Positions 33,363 through 40,563 of a DNA stretch of 61,226 nt are shown one piece after another. Under the pieces are notes generated by a model. It saw nothing but the letters and a program-made list of their open reading frames with translations, was not told where the DNA came from and did not search any database. The DNA is taken from positions 1 through 61,226 of the forward strand of contig VXMM01000025.1 of NCBI GenBank assembly GCA_009841105.1. The letters run 5' to 3'. A program made the translations under genes and the position numbers. Numbering within the stretch: the stretch's first letter is position 1; each line of letters begins with the position of its first letter. This DNA is from Acidimicrobiia bacterium (GTDB taxonomy: Bacteria; Actinomycetota; Acidimicrobiia; Spongiisociales; Spongiisociaceae).

Positions 33363-34102
33363 GTTCCCGAGGAGGTATCCGGAAGTTGAATGTCTACAGG
33401 CGTGTTGTAGTCCGAGAGGATGATGAGACGGCTGGTGCCCTCTCCATCGTCATCGAAGATCCGGCCGGCTAGGCGGATCTGCCGCAAGACCTGGTCCGAC
33501 TCACCGATCCACAGGCTCAGGTCGATGGGATGACCGGTATCCGCGGACGTGATAAGGGTGGACAGGTCTTCGGACATGAGCGTTCCATCGACCCTGAGCG
33601 CCGGGCCACCTCCGATCGACTCCGTGCCTGTGATCGCGGCGTCCTGCACGACGGGCAACAGATTGCTGAGAGTGATGCCCAGCCCGACGAAGTTGAAGGG
33701 AACCTGGTCCAGCGGCAGGGGGTTCCAGGGCGCGCCTGCCGAGAACTTCATAAAGGCATCGTCGCCGACGGCCACGATCTCTATCTCAGCGAACCCCATC
33801 GCCGACTCGACTTCCACGACTATCCGGGCGCTATCGGGAGACTCGACCTCGCCGTCCACGTTCTTCAACGTCGAGCCGAAGAACTTCGCTCCCGTTTCGT
33901 TCTCGTCGATCATCTGGAATGTTGCCGTCGAGAAGCTGGCCAGGTGCTCTCCCGTACGCGCCAGCACCTCCTCCAGCGACAACTCGGGTTCCGGCTCGGG
34001 TTCCGGCTCAGGTTCCGACCCGCATGCGGCAGCGAGAAGCAGCAAGACCACCGCCAGCGCGACGAGGTTCGAGATCCGGACAGCTGTTCTGACTACGTTC
34101 AT
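33359..34102 (-). CDS. lprG: LppX/LprG-like lipid-carrier lipoprotein
   Basis: 247 residues. The signal peptide ends in LLLAAACGSEPEP, with the Cys about residue 25 as lipid anchor, and is followed by a Glu-Pro repeat linker (PEPEPEPEPE). The rest matches LppX_LprAFG: FSTATFQMIDENE, DAFMKFSAGAPWN, and VRVDGTL-like strands; these proteins form a half-barrel that carries a lipid. ATG 34102 has GGAGGTGGGCGG before it. The next gene, a DHA2 MFS, starts inside its stop codon. It probably ferries a lipid from the membrane exporter across the periplasm. Confidence 0.8.
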   Translation of the reverse strand: MNVVRTAVRISNLVALAVVLLLLAAACGSEPEPEPEPEPELSLEEVLARTGEHLASFSTATFQMIDENETGAKFFGSTLKNVDGEVESPDSARIVVEVESAMGFAEIEIVAVGDDAFMKFSAGAPWNPLPLDQVPFNFVGLGITLSNLLPVVQDAAITGTESIGGGPALRVDGTLMSEDLSTLITSADTGHPIDLSLWIGESDQVLRQIRLAGRIFDDDGEGTSRLIILSDYNTPVDIQLPDTSSGT

Positions 34103-34273
34103 CCGCCCACCTCCGTGGCCACAGTCAAGCCCTAGCGCGACACGATAGCTGCCGAGACCGCGCGGAGGGCTGCTCCGACACTCGCAACGCGTGCACGCTT
34201 CAGTGGCCGCCGGGCCACTGGTCAGCAATAGCTCGGGTCGTTCTAAACCTGTCCCCAGAGGCCGGCGGCCGGG

Positions 34274-35665
34274 CTATTCGTCGTCATCGAAGTTCTCCGG
34301 CATGAGAACGAACTCGGGATAGGACTCCATACCGAGTTCGGCCACGTCCTGGCCCATCTGCTCGGCCTGTACGGATACGCGCAGCCCGATAGTCCGGTCG
34401 AGGAAAGTCCAGACCACCCACGACACGGCGAACACGAACACTCCGACCGCAATGATCCCGACCAGTTGTACGCCGAAGTTGGTATCGGGACTGGCGATAG
34501 TGGCGGCCAGAGTCCCCCAGATACCGCAGACCAGGTGGGCGGGAATCGCTCCCACGACATCATCAACCCTGACCTTCTCGAGGCCTCTGATCCCCAGAGT
34601 GCAGAGGACGCCGCCGACAGCGCCGATGATGATCGCCCAGTAGAGATCGTTGTGGGTTGGGGCCGCGGTGATGGAGACCAGACCGGCGATGGCGCCGTTC
34701 AATCCCGCAAACAGATCGATACGCCCCAGAAGCGGCCTGGAGACCGCCAGGGCGGCCAGCACGCCGGCACAGGCGGCCAGGTTGGTGTTGACCAGGACGG
34801 TGCCCATTGCCACCGCGTCGAGCGCCGACCCGAGGGCCAGCTGGGAACCACCATTGAACCCGAACCATCCCAGCCACAGGATGAACACGCCCAGCGTCAC
34901 CGCCAGAACGTTCGAGGGTGGAGTGGGTTTGACCGATCCGTCCTTGCGGTACTTGCCCAGCCTGGGGCCTATGACCAGCACGCCGGCCAGGGCCGCCCAG
35001 CCTCCGACACTGTGAACGATGGTCGAGCCTGCAAAGTCCGAGAACCCCATCTCGGCCAGCCATCCTCCGCCCCACGTCCATGCGCCGACGATCGGGTAGA
35101 TGAAAGCGGCTAGGACGAGCGTGAATCCGAAGAAGGGCCACAGCTTGGCCCGCTCCGCGATCGCTCCCGACACTATGGAGGCGGTCGTGGCGACGAACAC
35201 CATCTGGAAGAACCAGTCGGACAGGACGCTGTAGCCGTTCGAGACGACGTCACCGACCGCGTCCGCACCGGAAAGCAGGTCGATCTCGGCCGGCGATGAC
35301 GAGTAGAAGAGCTGGAACGACCCGATCAGATTTCCCACGTCCACGTACATCAAGTTGTAGCCGATCACGTAGAAGGCAATACATGCGATCGAGTAGATCC
35401 CGATGTTCTTCAGGCAGATCATCGACGAGTTCTTCGTCCGCACGGCGCCCGACTCCAGCATGGTGAAGCCGGCGCACATCCACATCACGAGCGCAGCCCA
35501 GACCAGGAAGGAGAAAGTGTTGAGGATGAAGGCCACCTCGCCCTCGGCCATCTCCGCAGCCGATGCCACGGTGGGGCGCAGGAAGAGCAACCCGAGGGTC
35601 AGTATCCCTGCCACGATGATCCTGGTTCTTGACTTGGAGCGCCCCCGCTGCGCTACTAGGTCCAT
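34274..35665 (-). CDS. amt: ammonium transporter
   Basis: 463 residues with a signal-like first segment and eleven membrane helices. The twin pore histidines are in [11 protein letters not shown] and [10 protein letters not shown]; the ammonium-binding Asp is in [11 protein letters not shown]; and the Phe gate is in [19 protein letters not shown] 35665 has GAGGGAGG upstream. Amt proteins conduct ammonium and are normally shut by a PII protein; no glnK is next to it here. The C-terminal tail, [19 protein letters not shown], is longer and more acidic than in E. coli AmtB. Transcribed leftward from a region shared with rpmB. Confidence 0.95.
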   Translation of the reverse strand: MDLVAQRGRSKSRTRIIVAGILTLGLLFLRPTVASAAEMAEGEVAFILNTFSFLVWAALVMWMCAGFTMLESGAVRTKNSSMICLKNIGIYSIACIAFYVIGYNLMYVDVGNLIGSFQLFYSSSPAEIDLLSGADAVGDVVSNGYSVLSDWFFQMVFVATTASIVSGAIAERAKLWPFFGFTLVLAAFIYPIVGAWTWGGGWLAEMGFSDFAGSTIVHSVGGWAALAGVLVIGPRLGKYRKDGSVKPTPPSNVLAVTLGVFILWLGWFGFNGGSQLALGSALDAVAMGTVLVNTNLAACAGVLAALAVSRPLLGRIDLFAGLNGAIAGLVSITAAPTHNDLYWAIIIGAVGGVLCTLGIRGLEKVRVDDVVGAIPAHLVCGIWGTLAATIASPDTNFGVQLVGIIAVGVFVFAVSWVVWTFLDRTIGLRVSVQAEQMGQDVAELGMESYPEFVLMPENFDDDE

Positions 35666-35747
35666 GCCAAACCTCCCTCGACGTACGGATGCATGGAGCT
35701 TAGAGGATCGAGACCGTGGGGCCGGGTGGCTAGCCCCCGGTTTCGTG

Positions 35748-35775
35748 TTGCGAATCCGGTATCCCCATCTACACT
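35748..35775 (+). promoter_or_regulatory. sigma70-type promoter of rpmB
   Basis: TTGCGA (35748-35753), a 16-bp spacer and TACACT (35770-35775). A start near 35782 leaves about 30 bases of leader with GGGGAG before the rpmB ATG. Confidence 0.5.
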
Positions 35776-35812
35776 TGTCCCCCGCACCCGCACTCCGATC
35801 CGGGGAGTCGAC

Positions 35813-36049
35813 ATGTCCAGAATCTGTGTGGTCACCGGCAAGAAGCCGACCTTCGGCAAGAAAGTGTCGTTCTCGCACAAGCGTTCCAGCCGGCGCTGGA
35901 CCCCGAACGTCCAGAAGAAGCGCTACTGGGTTCCCTCCCAGCGCCGCTACGTGACCCTCACGGTCAGTACCAAGGGGATCAAGACCATCGACAAGAAGGG
36001 GATCGAGGCGGTGATGGCCGACCTGAAGCGGCGAGGTATCAAGGTCTGA
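35813..36049 (+). CDS. rpmB: 50S ribosomal protein L28
   Basis: 78 residues, the normal length. It starts [19 protein letters not shown] and has [14 protein letters not shown], the L28 core that binds 23S rRNA near the exit site, then [14 protein letters not shown]. Only one of the zinc-type cysteines is present, so it is the zinc-independent (C-minus) form, often paired with low-zinc stress or normal use depending on lineage. GGGGAG lies five bases before ATG. It is a single gene, as in many actinobacteria, where L28 is not in a ribosomal operon. Confidence 0.95.
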   Translation: MSRICVVTGKKPTFGKKVSFSHKRSSRRWTPNVQKKRYWVPSQRRYVTLTVSTKGIKTIDKKGIEAVMADLKRRGIKV

Positions 36050-36264
36050 TCCCGCCGGGCGCCGGTTCCGGCCGGCTCGCCTGTGTCCTGATCCGTTAGC
36101 TCGTCATCAACACCCGAGCCGACGAGAACGCGAAAAACGCGAAAACGCGGCCTCTCCGGTGGGCCCATCCCCCAGCCACCACCTCCTTCGGTCCGGGCGC
36201 GTTCCGCCATCCCCCGACGGGTCCGCTCCCGAATTGATCCCTGTTCCGGTTCCCTCGACGTCGA

Positions 36265-36335
36265 TTAGCTCGTGGTCTGTCTGCGTTGCGGTCGGCGTGC
36301 TCTGGACCGCCACCCCACAGACCGACCACGGGACC
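36265..36335. repeat. R2 palindromic repeat, copy 1, inserted in R1
   Basis: Outer arms CGTGGTCTGTCTG (36271) and ACAGACCGACCACG (36317) frame an inner inverted repeat GCGGTC-N11-GACCGC. The same layout appears at 60722-60794. The R1 sequence on either side continues in the other copy with a 15-base stretch instead, so this is a nested insertion. Confidence 0.65.
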
Positions 36336-36358
36336 GGCGGTGCTTGTGACTGCCGGAC

Positions 36359-36387
36359 AGTATGGGACGGGTATGTGACATGTTCAA
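36359..36387 (-). promoter_or_regulatory. promoter inside R1 copy A
   Basis: On the minus strand: TTGAAC (36387-36382), 17-bp spacer, CATACT (36364-36359). The same boxes and spacing occur in copy B. A transcript would run leftward through the rest of the repeat, ending before or opposite the end of rpmB. Confidence 0.45.
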
Positions 36388-36467
36388 CCCCCTTGTTCGT
36401 GCGCCGAACCTACCGCCGCCCACCACGGATCGCAGGACGCGGCGAACGAAAGGCACGGGACGTCTTT

Positions 36468-37259
36468 TCAGCACGCTCCCATCGCCTGGTAGCGATCGTT
36501 CGACGTCTCGACCACCAACGGCATGCCGTAGATGGCGGTCAGGGTCTCTCCGGTCAGTACCTCCCGGATCGGACCCGACGCCCGCACCCTTCCCCCGGCC
36601 AGGATCAGAATGTCCTCGAATCCGGGCGGTATCTCCTCCGCATGGTGGGTCACCAGGATCACCGTGAGCCCTGCCGCGCCCTTGCCCATGGCGGCCAGGG
36701 AGGCGATCAGGCGCTCCCTGGCGCCTAGGTCCAGACCGGTTCCGGGCTCATCGAGTAGCAACAGCTCGGGTTGCGCCATCAGAGCCCGGGCGATCAACAC
36801 CCGCTTCCTCTCGCCGTCCGAGAGGGTGGCGAACTCTCGATCCGCCATGCCGGCCACCCCCATCAGTTCCATCTGCTGATCGGCGTAGCGCCGGTCCGCC
36901 GGTGTGTAGCAGTGCCATCTGGTATCCACGAAGGCGGCGTGGAGCCCGGTCATGACCACGTCCCGGCACGGCAGGTACCGCCGCACCAGAGATGTCGGAG
37001 CGGGTCCCACGTATCCGATCCGGGGCCGCAGCCGGCGGACGTCGGTGCGTCCCATACGCTCTCCCAGGATCGTGGCTGTGCCACTGGTCGGGAACTGGTA
37101 GGTCGATATGACCTGCAGGAGGGTGGTCTTGCCGGCGCCGTTCGGTCCGAACAGGACCCAACGCTCACCGATCCCGACTCTCCAGTCGATGCCGGAGACG
37201 AGCCGAATGCCGGCTTTTTTGACCGTCACGCCTCGGAGGTCGATGGCCGGGACGCCCAA
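36468..37259 (-). CDS. stand-alone ABC ATPase
   Basis: 263 residues with a full nucleotide-binding domain: Walker A GPNGAGKTTL, Q-loop region in RPRIGYVGPAP, signature LSDGERKRVLIARALM, Walker B LLLLDEPGTGLDLG and H-loop VTHHAEEIPPG. The signature has Asp in place of Gly/Gln. The H-loop phrase and lack of a permease recall YlmA/ModF-type ATPases rather than importers with known substrates. TTG 37259 has GAGGCCGGG just upstream and lies directly after the dehydrogenase gene, which makes them an operon of two. Role unknown. Confidence 0.75.
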   Translation of the reverse strand: MGVPAIDLRGVTVKKAGIRLVSGIDWRVGIGERWVLFGPNGAGKTTLLQVISTYQFPTSGTATILGERMGRTDVRRLRPRIGYVGPAPTSLVRRYLPCRDVVMTGLHAAFVDTRWHCYTPADRRYADQQMELMGVAGMADREFATLSDGERKRVLIARALMAQPELLLLDEPGTGLDLGARERLIASLAAMGKGAAGLTVILVTHHAEEIPPGFEDILILAGGRVRASGPIREVLTGETLTAIYGMPLVVETSNDRYQAMGAC

Positions 37260-37267
37260 TCCCGGCC

Positions 37268-38218
37268 TCAGTAGCCTTGCCGTGGGTCGTAGACGGGGAA
37301 GGGTGCTTCCCCGCGCTGGATGCGCCGGATATTGGCCGCGATCAGGGGTGCCGCAGTCGGTGCTCTCGTGAATCCGCTGGTGTGGGGGGTGATTCGGACT
37401 CTGGGGTGGCCCCAGAGGGGCGAGCCCGGGGGAAGGGGCTCTGTCTCGGTGACGTCCAGCACCGCGGCAGACAGGACACCCTCTTCGAGGGCTGACACCA
37501 GGTCGGGCTCGATCGTGGTCGCGCCTCGACCGAGGGAGATGTAGATCGAACCGGGCGCAAAGCTCGCCAGGACCCCCGCATCGATCAGCCCCCGGGTCTC
37601 GGGCGTATCCGGTAGGACATTGACAGTGGCTCTGGAGGCGGAAACCATGCTCTCGAGACCCGCGCGGCCCTGGTAGTGCGTCACGCCCGCCTCCTCTCCG
37701 CCGGTCCGGGTCCAGGCGTTGATCGGGTAGCCGAGTCCCGCCAGGCATTTCCCGATCTGACGACCGATAGCGCCGAAGCCAAGGATGCCTACCGGGAAGT
37801 CAACCGTGGCAGTGGCGCGGATCGGCCTCCACACCCTCGCGGCCTGCTGGTCAAGGTAAGTGTCCAGCTTGCGGTGGAAGTGCACCACCCAGTGGACGGC
37901 GTAGGCGGCCATCTCGCCAGCCATCGTCGCGTCGGACATCCGCACGATCGGAACGTCCGGGTAGTCACCGCCGGCGAACTGCTCCACCCCGGCCGTCGTC
38001 GCCAGGATGGCCCGCAGGTTCGGGTAGCGGCGCATGTCCTCCGGGTCGTGGAGCCAGAAGATGGCGTACTCCACGGAATCAGGATCGTGGATGTCCGGCC
38101 AGAGCTGGATGTCCATGTCCGGCAGTTCCCGACTCAGCGTCTCCAACCACTCGGCCCGCTCCGAATAGGGGTTCAGCATGATCGACACGGGACAAGTCAA
38201 CCAGATTGTCGGGACCAT
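37268..38218 (-). CDS. D-2-hydroxyacid dehydrogenase, glyoxylate/hydroxypyruvate reductase A-like
   Basis: 316 residues. The NAD(P) site is VGILGFGAIGRQIGKCLAGL. The three catalytic residues of the family are visible: Arg in YISLGRGATTI, Glu in DVTETEPLPPG and His in ITPHTSGFTR. The N-terminal lobe has LRAILATTAGVEQFAGGDYP, as in GhrA. Such enzymes reduce glyoxylate or hydroxypyruvate, or other 2-keto acids. It overlaps nothing, but the ABC ATPase begins about nine bases after its stop. ATG 38218 starts it; upstream it diverges from the DNA repair gene with 100 bases between. Confidence 0.88.
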   Translation of the reverse strand: MVPTIWLTCPVSIMLNPYSERAEWLETLSRELPDMDIQLWPDIHDPDSVEYAIFWLHDPEDMRRYPNLRAILATTAGVEQFAGGDYPDVPIVRMSDATMAGEMAAYAVHWVVHFHRKLDTYLDQQAARVWRPIRATATVDFPVGILGFGAIGRQIGKCLAGLGYPINAWTRTGGEEAGVTHYQGRAGLESMVSASRATVNVLPDTPETRGLIDAGVLASFAPGSIYISLGRGATTIEPDLVSALEEGVLSAAVLDVTETEPLPPGSPLWGHPRVRITPHTSGFTRAPTAAPLIAANIRRIQRGEAPFPVYDPRQGY

Positions 38219-38317
38219 TACCCTATTGGTTGGAACGAGGCATACTGCTTCTGGACCCGCCCGGACAACCTAACTCGATTCGGCGAACCGGGTGTTTGCT
38301 CTACAGAGGGAGGATTC

Positions 38318-38887
38318 ATGCCCGAGACGCTTCCGTGGACCTCTTCGGAGGAGGCCAACCGGCTTCTCGCCACCAGCCCGCTGGCTCTCATGATCGGGAT
38401 GCTGCTGGACCAGCAGGTGAGGATGGAGGTGGCATTCCACTCGCCGCATGTCCTGGCGGAACGGTTGGGACAGCCACTGGACGCCGGCCGCATCGCGGCG
38501 ATCGACGGCGACGAGTTGGAGGAGGTTTTCCGGGGCCCACCGGCCCTTCACCGCTTCCCCAACGCCATGGCTCGCCGCACGCAGGCGCTGTGCCAGGCCC
38601 TCTCGGACCATTACGACGGTGACCCGGCCGCCATCTGGAAGACCGCCGCCGATGGTCCCGAACTACTCAAGCGGCTCAAGAAGCTCCCCGGATTCGGCGA
38701 CGCCAAGGCGCGCATCTTCGCGGGCATCGTCGGTAAGCGGCTCGGTGAGGGCCCTCCGGGATGGGAGGAGGTGGCCGCCGATTGGCCCTCGATAGCCGAC
38801 ATCGCCGAGTTCGACCAGATCGACGCTCTGCGCCAGGCCAAGGCGCGCATGAAGGCGGAGCAGAAGGCGGCCAAGGGCAAACGGTGA
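38318..38887 (+). CDS. HhH-GPD-type base excision repair protein
   Basis: 189 residues, the length of the small actinobacterial HhH-GPD family. It begins PWTSSEEANRLLATSPLALM and has IGMLLDQQVRMEVAF, the helix that precedes the active site in this family, then the helix-hairpin-helix LKKLPGFGDAKARIFAGIVG. It would bind DNA and act on a damaged base. The catalytic Lys or Asp of the larger glycosylases is not obvious. ATG 38318 has AGAGGGAGG six bases upstream. Its stop overlaps the udk start as GTGA, so the two are co-translated. Confidence 0.85.
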   Translation: MPETLPWTSSEEANRLLATSPLALMIGMLLDQQVRMEVAFHSPHVLAERLGQPLDAGRIAAIDGDELEEVFRGPPALHRFPNAMARRTQALCQALSDHYDGDPAAIWKTAADGPELLKRLKKLPGFGDAKARIFAGIVGKRLGEGPPGWEEVAADWPSIADIAEFDQIDALRQAKARMKAEQKAAKGKR

Positions 38888-39555
38888 GATCGTCCGGCGC
38901 GGTCCGGGCGTCAGGGGGAAACCGGGACGGGTCGGATGGGCGCCCCTTCGTGGTCGGTGTGGCGGGCGGGTCGGGCTCGGGCAAGAGCACGATCTGCGAG
39001 GCGATCGTCGATCGGATCGGCCCCGAGCACGTGGCGCTGATCGCCCACGATGCCTACTACCGGCACCGGCCCGAGATCTCGTACGAGGAGCGGACCAAAG
39101 TCAACTACGACCATCCCGACTCGCTCGAGACCGAACTCCTCCTGATCCACTTGGAGAGCCTGGCGGCCGGGGAGACGATCCAGCACCCCCTGTACGACTT
39201 CTCCCGGCACCTGCGCCGGTCCAGGACGGTTCCCATCTCGCCGCGGCCGGTGATCCTGATCGAGGGGATACTGACGCTGGTGGAGCCCGACCTGCGGGGG
39301 GTGCTGGACCTGCGGGTGTTCGTGGACACCGACGCCGACTTGAGGGTGCTCCGCCGGGTGGAGCGGGACATGCGGGAGCGAGGACGATCGTTCGAATCGA
39401 TAGTCGCCCAGTATCAGGCCACCGTCAAGCCCATGCACGAGAAGTTCGTCGAGCCCTCGAAGCGGCACGCCGACCTGATCATTCCCGAGGGATACAACCG
39501 TCAGGCGGTCGGCGCGCTGGTGGCCAGGATCCGGGAGGTCCTCGACCGTCCGTAG
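38884..39555 (+). CDS. udk: uridine kinase-like P-loop kinase
   Basis: 223 residues. The P-loop GVAGGSGSGKSTICEAI lies near residue 23, and the catalytic Asp and substrate loop are in IAHDAYYRHRPEIS. Later come NYDHPDSLETELLLIHLESL, YDFSRHLR and ILIEGILTLVEPDL. The lid has the Arg-rich RRVERDMRERGRSF. It phosphorylates uridine and cytidine in pyrimidine salvage. GTG 38884 overlaps the repair gene's stop. Full length with no unusual features except a slightly long N-terminus. Confidence 0.9.
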   Translation: MRSSGAVRASGGNRDGSDGRPFVVGVAGGSGSGKSTICEAIVDRIGPEHVALIAHDAYYRHRPEISYEERTKVNYDHPDSLETELLLIHLESLAAGETIQHPLYDFSRHLRRSRTVPISPRPVILIEGILTLVEPDLRGVLDLRVFVDTDADLRVLRRVERDMRERGRSFESIVAQYQATVKPMHEKFVEPSKRHADLIIPEGYNRQAVGALVARIREVLDRP

Positions 39556-39605
39556 TCCCAGGGGGACGGCCGCCCGCCGATGATGAATCGTCCTTGGGTG
39601 CGCCA

Positions 39606-39611
39606 TATACT
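39606..39611 (+). promoter_or_regulatory. -10 box for a leaderless proC
   Basis: TATACT ends six bases before ATG 39618, so the mRNA would start at or beside the start codon. No -35 box is clear. Confidence 0.45.
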
Positions 39612-39617
39612 CGCAAC

Positions 39618-40433
39618 ATGGATCGGTCCTCCATCGCAATCGTCGGGGTCGGCGCCATGGGTGGCGCCCTGCTCTCCGGCCTTCTCGAGGCCGGCTGGGT
39701 CCCCTCGGACCTGACACTGATCGAGGCCTACGAACCTCGGGCATCGGAGTTGCGGGAAACCACCGGTTGCCGGACCGTGATCGCGCCCTCCGATGGCATC
39801 GACGGCCAGGACATCGTGGTCCTGGCGGTCAAGCCCCAGGACATCCACGGTGCTCTGGCCCAACTGGCCGAGGTACTGACGGTAGATCAGGTGCTCGTGG
39901 CTCTGGTGGCGGGGGTTCCAATCAGCGTGTACGAGAGGGCCCTCGGCGAAGTACCGGTGATCCGGACCATGCCCAACACGCCCGCTCTTGTGGGTGAGGG
40001 GATCACCGCCTGCGCTCCGGGCGCCCACGCCACCGCCGATCACATGGACATGGCCCTAACCGTGCTGTCAGCCGTCGGACTGGTGGAGGAAGTGGAGGAG
40101 GCCCTGATGGATGCGGTGACCGCTGTGTCGGGGAGCGGCCCGGCTTATGCCTACCTGCTGGCCGAGGCGATGGTCGCCGAGGGAGTCCACCAGGGACTGG
40201 ACCCCGAGACAGCGCTGCGGCTGGCGGCGCGGACCATCAAGGGCGCCGGGACGATGATGGAAACCTCCGATCATGACCCCTCCGTTCTCCGTAAACGGGT
40301 GGCGTCTCCGGGTGGCACCACAGCCGAGGCTCTGGCGGTGATGGACGAGCGCGGCTTCGTGGAGGTGGTCCGTGAGGCGGTCGCCGCCGCTACCGAACGC
40401 TCCGTAGAGCTAGGAGAGATCGCCGCCGGCTAG
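39618..40433 (+). CDS. proC: pyrroline-5-carboxylate reductase
   Basis: 271 residues, the normal length. NADPH site: IAIVGVGAMGGALLSGLLEAG. Then VVLAVKPQDI, the active-site loop with IRTMPNTPALVGEGIT, and the signature helix DAVTAVSGSGPAYAYLLAEA followed by LAARTIKGAGTMM and VASPGGTTAEAL, which binds the substrate at the dimer interface. It catalyses the last step of proline synthesis. Leaderless start as described. The R2 repeat starts six bases after its stop and may terminate transcription. Confidence 0.96.
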   Translation: MDRSSIAIVGVGAMGGALLSGLLEAGWVPSDLTLIEAYEPRASELRETTGCRTVIAPSDGIDGQDIVVLAVKPQDIHGALAQLAEVLTVDQVLVALVAGVPISVYERALGEVPVIRTMPNTPALVGEGITACAPGAHATADHMDMALTVLSAVGLVEEVEEALMDAVTAVSGSGPAYAYLLAEAMVAEGVHQGLDPETALRLAARTIKGAGTMMETSDHDPSVLRKRVASPGGTTAEALAVMDERGFVEVVREAVAAATERSVELGEIAAG

Positions 40434-40438
40434 TTGAT

Positions 40439-40515
40439 CGTGGTCGGTCTGTCCCCGGTGGGCTGATCACGGGACCCGCGATGACTAACGAACGCGCATA
40501 GCGCGGACACGCCCT
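40439..40515. repeat. R2 repeat, copy 2, directly after proC
   Basis: Left arm CGTGGTCGGTCTGT (40439) pairs with the shorter GATCACG (40464-40470) over 7 bp, the middle being reduced. The tail CGCGATGACTAACGAACGCG and CATAGCG, then ACACGCCCT, matches 60799-60838. This intergenic copy may act as a terminator hairpin for proC. Confidence 0.6.
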
Positions 40516-40563
40516 AGCACCTGCTCTACACTTCGGGCGACCGTCAGAACACGGAGGAGCCGG

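Larger units (their letters stand above)
36085..36396. repeat. R1 dispersed repeat, copy A (carries an inserted R2)
   Basis: Alignable in inverted orientation with 60903-61154. Shared blocks include GAGAACGCGAAAAACGCG, GGGCCCATCCCCCAGCCACC and GACTGCCGGACAGTATG. Compared with copy B it has about 70 extra bases (36265-36335), which are an R2 element. It fills most of the 418-base gap between rpmB and the ABC ATPase; no gene is supported there. Confidence 0.75.

Noticed and set aside
36170-36230. R1 as a member of the actinobacterial 6C RNA family (C-rich loops)
   Set aside because: The plus strand of copy A has two C-rich loops, but only five (and in copy B four) consecutive C, and the conserved promoter reads in the opposite direction.
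36107-36313. Small minus-strand frame repeated (in part) near 60432-60869
   Set aside because: The shared residues come from the R1 and R2 DNA repeats; the frame is not conserved between copies.
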